Origin: Burhinus oedicnemus | Lineage: Eukaryota > Chordata > Aves > Charadriiformes > Burhinidae | Direction of reading: 5' to 3' | Assembly (NCBI GenBank): GCA_008921705.1 | Contig: VFFE01009068.1 | Location: forward strand, 3,481,017-3,545,016 | DNA length: 64,000 nucleotides | Shown: positions 1 to 12,865 of the stretch, piece by piece | How positions within the stretch are numbered: the first letter of the stretch is position 1 | Layout of the letters: each line of letters starts with the position of its first letter | The notes under the pieces: model-generated | The model's input: only the letters and a program-made list of their open reading frames with translations | The model's database searches: none | Told to the model about the DNA's origin: nothing | Made by a program: the position numbers and the translations under genes

Positions 1-1240
1 CAAGCACAGAATCCAGACTTGATCCTGTCTGCACCGAAATAACAGGAAAAAAACCAAAGTGAAAGTCCATAGGCTACTGCTCTATAAGGTGAGACTGAAC
101 TGACATGCTTAGGAAGCTTCCTTTTTCCCCTTTTATTAGTACTACTACGTGTGGTCAGATTTTTACCAAGATCTTTGAAGGTTCAACTGCTCACCAAAAA
201 AATCCCACCCAAAATCAGATGACATACTAATCTGGGAGAAATCTTTTCAGAATACGGCCTTCCCTGGAGCTCAGGTGTGGACTATCAATACACACATTGT
301 CCCACTGGTAAGCTCCATGAGAAAACTTTCTAAAGATTAACTGAATACCTGTGGAGTCTTTTTAACAGCAGTGGATATTGGCACCATGTCTTCCCTAGTA
401 CGTATGAAATGTAAGCCTGATTTCTAGATATGAACAGCATTAGTAAATGCTAAATTAAATCATTATTTCTGACATTTTTTCAAAGTTTGTCAACTACATG
501 AGCAATACATTCTATCAAAAGGTCTCTCGGACCAATCTAAACATGGCTAATACCACTTTCCACAATCTTCAGAACAATTTATGGTCTTTTCAATTCTTCC
601 CCATTTCTACTAAAAAACCCCATTCTGTTATGAAGATTTAATTTTTTCCTAAATACAGTTCTATATATGATGTAGAAATCAACACCTATAAATACAAGGA
701 AATGTCAATATAAAGCAGAACCTATTTAATGGCAGATTTTCTTTGATTTGTAGTTATTTACATAAAATTTATGAATAATTCAGTTATTCATGAAAAGTCG
801 GAACTTTCATAGTGCAAACCAGTCACTAAAAGGATTTCCCATCTCTTTTCCAAATCATTTTTGTGTAAAAGATGCTTGTGCCACAAGGAAGCACCAACAC
901 GTGGATACTGACAAATAAATGTATGAACACTGACAGCATAACAGAACTGAGTATGTAAACTGTACTCAAGGAAAAAAAAGTATTACAGCTTGTCTGCGTT
1001 ACTTTCTATATTTGTTCTGATATGCTTGGGGATGAACTGGGTAGGCAACACAACTTAACAATTTCACTTCATATTTTCATGATGTTCTCCTTACCAAAAA
1101 TTGAAGTTTCAACACTTGGTGTCGTTGAGGCAGACAGCAAGTGAACAGGGGTGTCTCTGAAGACTTAACATAGGCAAGATGCAATAATTTCATTACGGTA
1201 TTACCAGCACAAAAACCTCCCCTTCAAACTTTCTTCCCAC
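1..1240 (-). other. EPHA3: EPHA3 intron 6, 5' part (continues past window start)
   Basis: This is non-coding sequence downstream of exon 6 in the gene's direction. The donor at 1240 downward reads GTGGGA: the obligatory GT and the G at +5 are present, but +3/+4 differ from the usual GTRAGT. No further exon with FN3 homology appears, so the second half of FN3-2 lies outside the window. The sequence is AT-rich with no recognised repeat. Confidence 0.85.
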
Positions 1241-1365
1241 CTTTTCATAGTATTTGACCTCGTAGTCCAAGATGATCCCATTTGGATGTTCAGGTTCTTG
1301 CCAAGACAGAGAGACGCTGTTCCTGGACGTCCTGTCTTTCTTTATGACTGTGATGGGGGATGGGG
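1241..1365 (-). CDS. EPHA3: EPHA3 exon 6: first half of fibronectin III domain 2
   Basis: This internal coding exon is 125 nt, the usual size of this exon in Eph receptors. It starts with the last two bases of a split Ala codon (G|CC) and ends in phase 0 after YEK, where EPHA3 proteins continue with Gln. The 41 full codons include [28 protein letters not shown] and [14 protein letters not shown] and the DYEVKYYEK strand are typical FN3 landmarks. The acceptor is strong: a long C/T tract, then TTTACAG. FN3-2 lies next to the membrane in the ectodomain and helps orient Eph clusters that bind GPI-linked ephrin-A ligands. I recall human EPHA3 as nearly identical here, with conservative differences such as ITVI against LTI and NSV against NSI. 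EPHA5 differs much more. The rest of the domain is beyond position 1. Confidence 0.95.
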
Positions 1366-2847
1366 CTGTAAAGGATAGAGAGGGAGGAGGGAAGAGAGAA
1401 AAGCAAACTGAGTTTATCTCTGTTCCAATCCTTGGCAAAGAGTATTGTTTCCATTTAAAAGACTCGTGAGCATAGGTCTGGACTTGTATCAACATTCAGC
1501 AGCTGGATTATAGTCCTAGTACACATGCCTTAAAGCATGTTGGCCTCAAGGAAAATGAACTGAGATTTTCTGTTAGACTGGCGGACCAGTGGCAAGACGG
1601 CAGATGGTTTCGATCTGCTACTACAGTGTAAGCAATGAAATACATTTGATATACTGAAACAGAGAACAAAATAACAGTACTACCTATTTGTTATAATGCT
1701 GAAGTATTATCGTTACCAGACTCTGCAGAACTCTGATAACATTTTCATACGCAAGTGTAAAATGGCGCTGGGATGCATTATGTACAAGGAACTATTGGTA
1801 TCCACAGCTAGTAGTAACCATCAGCATACTGCAGAATATAGCCTCTTTTATAACATTATTTGGTAAGCTCTCCAGATACAAATTGCTCCCATGCACACTT
1901 CCCCTTTACCACATTTCTTTGAAAATGAAATTTGAAGAAAAAAGTCTAAATTGCAAAATAACCTCATTTCTGATCTGTATTAATCAGTTAGGCATGACAA
2001 CTGATTGCATGCCACAGACTCACCCACCACTCAAAACTTGGAAGTACTATCAATGTTACAGAAAAAAAATCGTAATTACCTAAGATTCTTGAACATCAGT
2101 TCAGCTTTAGACCACACAGCTCTATACGTTGTTCCAAGTCCATGCCTAAATTTCCTGGACTCACTGAAAGCTATGCAATTTTTTAAACTATTTTTTCTGT
2201 GTCTTTTTGGTTGGCTTCCCGCTCCAAATGCTTCTCTTCCATGGCTTTGGCCAAAATTCATCAGATGATAGCTTACAGATCACACATTAAAGGTCGTAAC
2301 TGTCATTTTAAAAAAATCTTTTACCAATAAACAGCCTTTTATCCTAACATGTAAAACAAATGTATTTATAAGTTCAACATTGCGCTGTCCTAATAAAAAG
2401 GCTCGAGCTGGTCTAAACAATTTGATTTCAGCTGAATCCTCTGAAGCTTTTACTGTCATATAAAACTAGTTGCACTTTACAGGCATTACACATTTGCATG
2501 CATTAGCCAGTGCCCTTTCTGTTTGGGTTTTCATTCCTGCAAGAGAACTTTCAAAAGCCAGAAAAAAATAAGTTTTAATTAAAATAAATTTTGGAAAATT
2601 CATTCTGTGTTTGAGTTTGCTAAACTTCCATCAAAACATGCCTTTTAGTCTTGAGTCACAAACTAAAAGTTGACATCCTCCTTTAATTGAGTAGAGTGTC
2701 TAGAAAGCTGCATACACCCGCACAAGCACATAAGTATATACACACTTCCATATTTGTTCTGGGTTGAAACATGTCCTCTGAGCAGCATTTTCACATGTCA
2801 CATGGTTCACAATAGCTTTCTGAGAAGATTAAAAAGTTGCAAAATTC

Positions 2848-2874
2848 CTTTTTTTTTTTCTTTTTTTTCTTTTC
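2848..2874. repeat. T-rich low-complexity tract
   Basis: Long runs of T are interrupted by single C's. On the minus (gene) strand this is A-rich. There is no flanking element I can link to it. Confidence 0.8.
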
Positions 2875-5360
2875 CCTAGCAGGAAGAATTTGTCCTGAAT
2901 TTAAATTACTGAAATCAGATTTTGGAGTTGTCTTTTTGTTTTGTTGTTTGGGGTTTTTTTTAAAAAACAAGTAGAATGGGAAAGAGTCTCTTTCTGTTTT
3001 ACTCAGACTCACCAGATCTATGCTTGCTGAAGAGCTGAAAAGCATTAGGGCAAGGTATACAGAACTGGTTTGTAACAAACATACTTCAGTAATTCCACTT
3101 GAATTCCACTCAGGCACAAACCAGTGCTAGAGCCAAAATACAAAGTGGTTAGCTGGCTGGACGGCTCTACCGTAGCCAGCTCTATGTTAACTCATAAACC
3201 CATGCTTGCTGCTTTTATGCTCTTGTAAGTCATTTTTATGTCCTCTTTTTAAGTCAAGCTGTTCATCCTTTTTTGTATGTGAATAGATTGCCAAGCCCAG
3301 TACCCCAGCTGGTAACCCTTCCCATTAAGGTAACATTAATACAGATTTTATGAATAATTAATATATGATTAACAGAAATGGCTTTTCCCCTTATAAATTA
3401 TGGTAATTTGTGCTATAACAAATTCTCCTGGCAGGCTGAAATAATCTTATATGCTCCAGTACAGATGTGCTTTAAAAAAGCTTTCTTCTAACACAGTATT
3501 AATTATTTTGAGCTCATTTACACACATCTCCGCAGATGCTACCAGTAACTTATCTCACAGCAGTTTATTAGAAAAGCGTCTGCTCTGCAGTTATCAATAA
3601 CATTATAAAACATTCATATACCTTTTCTAATCCCTAGGGTTCCCAAAGCTGCTTAGAAATTATACATACAGAGTGTCTGGAACAGACAGCATCCTGCCGC
3701 ATGGGCAAATGGAAGGGAGATGGATAATCACAGGGAACACAAAGTTTCAGGCACCTTTAATCCCATGCACAGAACAGATCTGAGTTCTGCAGCACGGCAC
3801 TGCATGATGGGCCACTCCAACAGCTACTGAACCTCTGAGCTATGGAAATTATGTATTCCAAACCTGCTTAAACCATCATCTTACTTCAACTATGTCGATT
3901 ACAAAAGTTACCTAGTTTTAAGGCATTAATCTTCAGTGCACAAATGAACAGTGTCTTCAGATATTTCAGTGGTCAACTATTTATTTCTAGAAGATAAATT
4001 ACACTATTTGTGTTCAGAGGGGAAGATATGTATTTGTAAAAATTTTCATTTTTAATCTTTTTTTTTTATCTTGTTAAACCATCTTGTATATCATCTGAGC
4101 ATTTTAATTTTGAAGCACACAGGATGTTAAAACCAAAGACTCAATATCTGCGTATAGATTTCATAATTTTCCTGCTGTTCCCATCATCTCTGTGTGTTCA
4201 CACTGGATTTCACAAGCAGTAGTTGATTTTGATCCCCCTCTACATTTCTGTTGCATGAAACAGAGCCCCGGAGAGGACAGCCCTCACAAGAACCTCTTTC
4301 AGCAGTTTCTCTCCTGGCACTATGTCAGGCTTATGGCTCTTTAAAGCACGGGCAAAACTGACCTGCGCTGCTCCTGGGATGATTTCGGCACCAGGACCCT
4401 CCTTCTACAAAAAGGGGAGTAGGGAGGAGCAAGGATAAATCTTGATGTGAGCATCCCCGATAGCCAGCCTTGCAGGCCCTCATGGATGGGGACGGAGAAA
4501 GGAGTCAGGATCCTGTGCCTGGAGGGGCTGCCATCCCACATGGTTCCTCACAGCCGCAGCAGCAACCTGGCTTTCTCCAAACCAGACTCCGCTGTAAGCC
4601 GAGAGAACAGAGGTGGCCTGGCTCTTCTGCTGAGCCTGCTGTCCCCCACAACTGATGTCTCTCTCTATATATTTACTAAATTGTTTCTTCGCCTACATCC
4701 AGAACTGACTCCTCTACTGACACAAGGGATTGACTGAGGAACACAGCCAACTATCCTTTGGTTTGACCAAGATGGGATAATATAAAAAAATTACCGGCAC
4801 AGCACATGGCATAAGGTTTCTTTGCTGGTCTGCAAGGCTCTGGACTGTTAAAGTTTTACATCTTAATGCAATATTTTTTGTTTTTCTGCTAAAGTGCCTT
4901 TCTGACCTACTGCCCCAGCTCAGGTCTGGGGCGCATTTAGGAGGAATAGCCTGACATTTGCACTATGGAATTAATTTCTTTATGTACGCGTCCCTAGAAT
5001 ACATTGTAATAAATCAAAGCACACAAATGGTGTTCTAAATAGTGTCTTCTGGTATATACTTATTTTAATAGGGTGGGCTTTTTCCTTTGTTTTTCTCAAG
5101 TGTCCTTGAATATATCTTATGAAGCAGAAAAGGGCTACCTCCAATCGAGTCAAGAAAGCAGTGTTAATCTCAGAGCAACCATTTCTGCCCCAAAGTAAAG
5201 TCAACCTTAGTTTCCATTTTTTAGCACTAGTCCTCCCTCCTCACCAGAACAACTCAGTAACTGTATTTTACCGTTTACTTGGAAAAGTCTGAAATTCCAG
5301 CAAAAAGGGAAACTGCAGTTAAAGGAAGCTCACATTATAAACAATTAAGGCATCACCATG

Positions 5361-5436
5361 AGCAGCGATGCATATAAAGACTAAATAGACTATTTGTATA
5401 TAAAGACTATATAAGCAGTGATGCTTATAAAAACTA
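5361..5436. repeat. Short imperfect tandem repeat
   Basis: A 23-bp motif at 5361-5383 recurs at 5414-5436 with 20 of 23 bases the same. A partial copy of its second half (ATATAAAGACTA) lies between them, near 5398-5409. This is probably a local slippage or duplication in AT-rich intron. I see no function. Confidence 0.7.
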
Positions 5437-8250
5437 TAGGTTTTAGTCTTCTGGATGAGGAAGAAGGAGCCGAGAGCTTCCTATTTCCTGAACACCATTA
5501 AATAACTACAGCAGGAGGAGACATGGAATTCAAAATCAGGCTACAGAAAGGAACAGAAGTACTTCATATTTAGAATATCCATTTTTCATTGCAGTTCCAG
5601 GATTTTCCTTTCTTATATTAAAAGACAATTAGATTGTGCAACATCAGAATGCTGGAACAACTATTTTAAATGTCTGCAGCTCCCATGGACAAAAAGAATT
5701 TTGTCACTACAGGTTAGCAAAAAATGACATATTATGAAGTTTTTTAGATAAATAGAAGTTTTAAAAATTATATTAAAGCATCAATATCAACACAAAGTTA
5801 GGTTAAATTAATTTATCATTTAGAAAACATACATTTCAAGGTAAAACTTAAAAAGAGTACTTTTTTAGACTAAGAAGTTGAATAAATGCAGTTTCAGTGA
5901 TTTTTGGATAAATCCTGTGGCTCGTATACCTCTATGTATTTACATTTTTATTGGTGTTTTGATTAATGCATTAGTACTCTTTAACTACTTCACTGACTAA
6001 GAGTTGTGGGGTTTTTTTAATTAACTTTAGGCTTGTGTGGCCATGCATTAAGGGGTTTATTCTCAATAGTCATATACAATGCATATAGAAGCATTTTTAT
6101 GCATCAGATGGTTACTATTTGTCTGGTACTACAGTCTAACTGGTTTATGACTAGTTTAAGCAGTTAATATGAACTTTCAAAACTCCCTAGAGTTACAAGG
6201 GGAAATGTACTTTGAGCGCTCAATGTTGTTAGGTAGCATTTCTGACAACTGGGAATGTGGATGTTGAAAACGTAACGAACGCAATGATCCAGGGAGCTTA
6301 GACTCACAAGTGTAAAAACCTCCTCACTCATGACTATTAAAGGCGCAAGCAAATAACATGAAGGATCTAGCAGAGAGGACAATAAAACTCTGCTCAAATT
6401 GATTTCCCAGTGAAACTGACCCCAACAGATCATTCGTTTTCCTCCAGTGTAATAGCAGCTGTATATAAATCTCCTTATTGACTTTTTCCTTATTCCTTGG
6501 TTATTGTTTTCATATGTGACTGGCTTACAGATGTATACATATACTGGAAGAAAATTCCCTGTCCTGCGACAGACAGAACTGAGTATTAACTTTGGGAAGC
6601 CATGTGTGTACAACTGCTGAAATATTTAGAGGCCTGTTGTTTCTTGCTTAGGCCTCTAGATCACAAATTAAATTTAAGGGAAGGATTTCACTCTAAAATG
6701 AACATGGCCTGCTCACTTCCAGCTTTTGCTTCCAACCAGCTGTCAGTGTTACAGAGTAAAATGTTCCAAGCTATGCTGAAAGATGGTGATCAAGAACATA
6801 CCTGAGCCAGCAGAACTGACTGTATTACCCAAACTGTAACTTCTTCTGCGCTGCTGAATAAATGGAAGGCTTATTCCTTTCTCTTTCTGTAGAAAACCGA
6901 TGATTTTACTATCTAATCATAATACTGTCATCTGATATAGTATAAATTTTCTTTAACGTCTATGATGCCTCCAGGAGGTGATGTGGAACAAGAACAGTAA
7001 ATAAAGATCATAATCTGAAAATCTGTAGCCTCTGACAGTAGGATCCACTGGGACTCAAATCCAAAGCTGTAAGTCTCAGAGGACTCCAGTGTCCAAACCA
7101 CAAAACTATCATATAAGTCAAAGCAGAAATTCCAATGTTTGAATGAACAAGCCAACGTATCGCTGAGACGCAGTTTCTCTAGGAAACTGGAGTCACATCC
7201 TCAGAGTCAGGATACATGACAGAACTTACCCCGGTGGAAGCAGTACGTGCCCACGCGTGGCTCGGTCTGGCACTGCTCATAATGCTGCACATACACATTT
7301 CACTCACACAACAAGAACCCAACATCTGGGGTTTTGTGAACCAGCCTTTCTATCTTTAGATTTATCCAACCATTGCACTACTAACGGGCATTCAACTCGT
7401 GACAGAGTCCCAATGACTCGCAAATCAGTATAAATGATGTCACATCTCCATGACATGATCACATTAACACGATGTCTGTACGAACTGCTATGCTTGTCCT
7501 TGGATCCTTTACATCTCCAACATCTAGTCTGTGGATTAACATCGAAGGGGTTTATTACAGAAGCCTGCTTACAGAAAGCAGGAGTTGCAGTATTTTAAAC
7601 CTCCTCTGATTGCATTAGTATTTACTTTCTCCATTAAGTGCAGTTAAAGGTGCTGCCGTCCTCTAGGCGGTTGTGCAGAAGCAAGGTTGATCCCACAGGC
7701 ACATTCCAAGAAGGCTCAGTCAGCGCTGCATCTCCAGGTGCCTCCCAGGAGGCAGGAGGAGGAGGAAACAGTTACGCTTTAACAACACTTTGGAAACCTG
7801 CTAAACCCTACACGCTCCTCTTCCAGATACAATTACCCACCTCTTCGATGTGCCTACAGACACAGTCCTTTGCCCTTTAATCGGCAGGACACGTAGTTAA
7901 ACTAGCACAGTACCTGTGTTTGTGTTCCTGCACCTTTTCCTTGAGCTGAAGCAGGCTCCATATATTTTTATGACTTAGGCTGTAAAATGTCATCTGATTC
8001 TGTAACATCATTAGGCGACTGTCAGCCAGAACGCAATGCACCTTCCCTGTCCTTTCACGTCACCAGGGACCAGGCATTAGGGAGTCTAGCCATCCCAACA
8101 GCAAGAGGCCCATGTCAGTGTGCAGGATCCCCACCCTGAATCCAGGCTGGATCCTAGCAGGATGCAATCATGAGGAAGTGGGGGAAAAGGTTCCCATTTT
8201 CTGGGAAAGGGCTATCAAGATCTGGGCATTTACACACATCAAAATGTATG

Positions 8251-8609
8251 AGAGAGACCTTATTGTGACCTTTCAGTACTTAAAGGGGGCCTACAGAAAA
8301 GATGGGGACAAACTTTTTAGCAGGGCCTCTTACGATAGGACAAGGGATAATGGCTTTAAACTAAAAGGGGGAAGATTTAGGCTAGATATAAGGAAAAAAA
8401 TTTTTTACAATGAGAGTAGTGAAACACTGGAATAGGTTGTCCAGAGAGGTGGTAGAGGTCCCATCCCTGGAAACATTCAAGGTCAAGTTGGACGGGGCTC
8501 TGAGCAACCTGATGTAGTTGAAGATGTCCCTGCTTATTGCAGGGGAGGTTGGCCTAGATGGCCTTTAAAGGTCCCTTCCAACCCAAACTATGCTATGATT
8601 CTATGATTC
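8251..8609 (+). mobile_element. CR1 LINE, 5'-truncated 3' end
   Basis: About 360 bp match the avian CR1 3' region. The element starts near GAGAGACCTTATTGTG, runs through the ORF2 C-terminal segment (remnants of FQYLKGAYRKDGDKLFSR and DRTRDNGFKL), and then through the 3' UTR motif AAGGTCCCTTCCAACC. It ends in the diagnostic tail GCTATGATTCTATGATTC. A frame break after the FYNES region and several substitutions make it non-coding. 5' truncation is normal for CR1, which is copied from its 3' end. It is antisense to EPHA3. Confidence 0.95.
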
Positions 8610-11600
8610 AAAATGTGGAAGGAAAGAAATAGGACAAAACTTTAGGGACAAATAGAAGCAGACTAACTTTGGATGAAACAAAGCTGTCTGTGGGAGCTGT
8701 GTATGTTTCTCCCAGAAAAAGGCCAAAACATTTTAAAGACTGACTTGTTCATGGTTATTTTAATGGATGATTGCCTGCATTATGGCAGGCAATATATCTG
8801 GAAGCTGGTGGACTCCAGCCTGTGGTCACAGACTCCAGAGCGGCTGCAGGCATTGCACAGGTGCTGTGAAGCAAAGGTGGCAGGGAACTGGAAAGAGGAA
8901 AACAAGCAGCTTCAAGCAGGAATTACACTAAAAGGCAGCTGCTTGATTTTGCTCTCAAGTGCGGAGAAAGGCAACCTTCTGGGCAGCAGCTGTCACAAGG
9001 CAAGTGATTATCAGAGCTCATTTCTCACTCTTACAAATAAATTCTAAATTAAAAGCAAACTTTGTTAAGTGTTGCACAATCAAGTTCTCATTTCTCTCTC
9101 TTTTTATTAAAAGAGATAGCAAATGCCTTCCGCAAAGCAAACAAAATGTTAGACTTGCTCATATGTTTAACACGTGTGTAATAAATCATGGAAATGCCAT
9201 GTTCATTTGGGAAGTACGAGGCTGCACAAGGCACTTGCTTCAGAAACTAAAAATTATGGTGGCATGGCATTCACAGCTGTTATTTCAGAGAGGAGACAAA
9301 CGCCGTATATGCTTTCATAAGGATTCAGCCCAAAGGTACTCATAACACAAATGTTATTCTTTCTGTTCTCTCTTTGAGATGGTGACGGTGGGAGCTTCAC
9401 AATACTTCATATTTTTCACTGAATGTGTTTAAGACCATATCAGTTTAAAATAAACAGTTTTGCTTTGCCTTTCCTATCCCATTGTTACATGACTTTATAG
9501 GATGTTAGAGCCTCAGGCTTCCCGGTGTGAGGTTTCCTGAAAGAAGAATTTATTCACTATGCCCATAACATCAACTGTCAGGTGCTGAGTAGGCTTTCCC
9601 TTTCCCTGAAAGTTTAGTTATTTCCTCAACCAGAGAAATCCTGTTCACAATTTAAGAAGCATACTTAAAAACCATCTCTAGAAACTCCAGTATCCAAAAC
9701 TGGAGAAGACAAGTGCCCTCAGACAAGGAATTTATGATATAGAGTGTTTCTCTCCTTTTAAGTAAGCATCAAGAGCTCCTGAACTGGTCTGTCAGTAAGT
9801 TTCATCAGAGTCTTTTCAACCTGGACAGTAAACACTATGAATGAAAACAAGGTTTCTCAAGGTTCTTGCCCTGCCATTCTTTGGTAGTTTCACAGATGGC
9901 TTTGGACCAATTGCTTTTGCAAATGTTAACCAGGACAGGAGAATCTCTGAGGGAAAAAACTTGAAAGGCGATCCAATCTCCTTTCACTTTCTTTTGGATT
10001 CTAGGAGTATTTAACCTTTATTTTTGCTTGGTTTTAAACATTTTCTTTATATATAGAAGCATGGTTTACTGGAAAGAATGCTAGACAGAAAAATCTTTCA
10101 TACCTACCCTGCTGTAAAATTAGACACTGCAAGAAAAGTAAAAAGAAACAAAGAAATGTAACTTCCTCGGGCGATTTCTGATGTCAAGCTTACAAATTCT
10201 GAGGACGCTCACTTTGCAACACTGGGAAGTTGGCACTAGTGAGAAGAAGCAAAGTCTTTAATTTTCAGAACAAGGTCTACTGCTTTCAGAGGGTACTTCA
10301 CAAGCAGGAGGACACATCCTCAGGCTCAAATCAGCTTACGTGGTAGGTGTGAGTAAAACCAAAGCTGCACATATGTGAATACTGTAACATGCAGGGGTGC
10401 ATAACTTCGAAACTATAATTTGGTTATATATTAAAATGCTTTTAAAAAATAATTACTACATTAACAATTCCCATTGACAGGAATAGTCCCTAAACCCAAA
10501 GAGACAAGTAACATTTTTTCCCCAGCCATCCCCAGCCTGCAAATTGTCTAGATGGAATGGCTTCAAGAAGCAAGGGAAGTTGATAGCTTTGTTTACAATC
10601 AAGAGGAACACAGACTATTTCCCTCAGTGATTACTGAGAATGCTAGCACAGATAAGGGAAAGAGAGCCAGAATTCTAAGGAATATTATTTAACTGAGTGC
10701 TAAGCATCCTGTTTACCTACATTTCTTTATTCTTACTATTTTACCAAACCAAGTTATTAAATAAGAATCCACATGCAGCCTCATGTTAAAGACTGTAACA
10801 GAAGCAAGTAGAGAAAACCGTTATCCACTGATTGCTGAATACAATTTCACCATGATCTCTGGAAAAGGCAGCTAAAAGCATTGGAAGTGAAAAACGCTAG
10901 CTGAGCCACAAGCTTCACCTGCGAACTTTCTCTAAGGTCATGAGCGTTCACATGAGGACTGTGTACGCACAGAAGAGAGCAATGTATGTCACAGACTTTG
11001 AAGCCTCGGCAGAGCTTCCTTGACATTCAGGGGAAAAGGGATCAAAGGCTTTGCAGGCAGAACGTCTCTAGCTAATAACAGGCTATGCATGGAGTGACAT
11101 TGTTAAAACACTTCCCTTTTATATCCCTAAAGGAGGAGTTTTATTGAGTTAAAATGATCCTTGAATAGCCTCTGGGCTGAACTGTAAAACACATTTGAAA
11201 AGCGTAAAATCTTTATTTATGCCAGGAATGTTTGAAACTCAAAAGATAAATGTCATTCAAAAAAACAAGCATGTCCTAGGTATTCAGTACGTAATGGGGC
11301 ACAGCTGTAATAACAGTCAGTGAACCAGAGACTCCCTACATCATGTCATTAGCTCACTTTTAATAAGTCTATCTTCTTGTCCTTTTTATAAGGACCATAG
11401 GGAAAGAAAGAAATACATCACACACCAAACATCTGTGGCTTTCTCAAATTGTCTCTCTTAGAAGAGAGATCTACTTAAGGGACCTGTCTTGGGATATAGA
11501 TTGTAAAGTGCACACAACCCTTTCTAAATATGGATTTTATTTAAACTGGGAGCATCACACATCATTTGCGAGTTGCTGAAGACAGTGCAGTCTAGCTTAA

Positions 11601-12845
11601 CAGAATAAAGGCTGAACGCATAAATAGCATCACAGTTCCTGCAAGTAATCAAAGACATACATTGAAATAAAGCTTGGTGCTCAACTTGGTGCTGAATTTA
11701 TTCCCTTGAAGCCACAGTTTTCAGGCAAATAAAATTCTACTTCTGAGGAGGTTTTAACAGCTTTTCCTGGGAACCAAGTGAGTCTTTGCTTACAATGGCA
11801 CTGAAAAACTTAATGGTTCTTTCTCCATTTTAAATGTTTATCCCTCAAGCTGAAACTAAAGGTTGGCTTGAAATTTTCAATCTGCAAATGACACAGGTAG
11901 ATCAAGATATTACAAACGAGCTGGGTCTGCACATTAACACTCTCCTCCCAATGATCCTAATTTCTGTACCTAGTGGTCAGTTTTGTTCTCAAGCTTTTTT
12001 GAACAATTTTCATCCTGGCCCCTTGCAAAAACTCCATAGTGCTGTATTGGTTACCTTCTCCTTAAACAAATGTAACCCTTCTGTGTTTCAAAACTGCTAG
12101 ATCTGACAGCTAATACATTTAAGAAAGAGACAGAAAAAAGAGGAAAAATAAATTTCATTCAATGTATGTAACAGAGTGGGCTGTGTGCTTACACTTGAAG
12201 AAAATACCTAGTTGATGTGTTTTTATCGCATTGTTATTCGTTAATCCAGAAAAAAAAAGATGAGAGCGAAAAATGGATTACAGGCAACTTCCAGACCTGA
12301 TACTGCCACATGTAAGGGCACAAGCACAGCTACTATTGCAGTCATCTGTTTTCCAACCTCTTTTCATGCATGGGTTAAATGATTAAGCAAGATGATTAAG
12401 CAGGCTACATGAATTGTTCTGCTTTGTGGGTTTTAGAACTACAAAAGATAAAAGGAGGAGACTCCTAATAATTGGACTACTGCTTTTCTAGAAAAGCCTG
12501 AGATGATATAGGGTATATCTGGTTTTTTGTTATTCTTTATACAATAGCTACGCGTAGATGCCTTGGTTTGGCTCCAGAGGTGGTTATTCTCTTTAAGCTT
12601 CCTATGTGAAAGGAGCCCTACAGAGAAAGGAATTAACATTTTACAAGTCCACAGCTGAATTGTGGGGTGACCAAAACTCAGGTTTAGGCACTTTTAGGCA
12701 CTTAATTGAGGAGCATAATGACTTTCTACAGTTACTAGGAAAAGATTGATATCTCTAGGTAGAATTTAGCCCACAAAAAGCCTCCTGTGTTTTCTCTGCA
12801 TTTCTTTCTACAGCAGGTAAGTGGAGAACCTTATTTATACTCTGA

Positions 12846-12865
12846 TTTTTTTTTTTTTTTTTTTT
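12846..12865. repeat. (T)20 run
   Basis: This is an uninterrupted run of 20 T's inside intron 5, equivalent to poly(A) on the gene strand. I looked for flanking target-site duplications and found none convincing. Confidence 0.9.

Noticed and set aside
1193..1240. Extension of exon 6 reading past YEK (VGRKFEGEV...)
   Set aside because: A GT donor follows the YEK codon, the 125-nt exon length is canonical, and EPHA3 continues with Gln there, so the extension is intronic.
6164..6613. 149-codon open frame on the minus strand
   Set aside because: It has no recognisable domain, unremarkable low-complexity hydrophobic content, no splice sites fitting EPHA3, and a length possible by chance in 64 kb.
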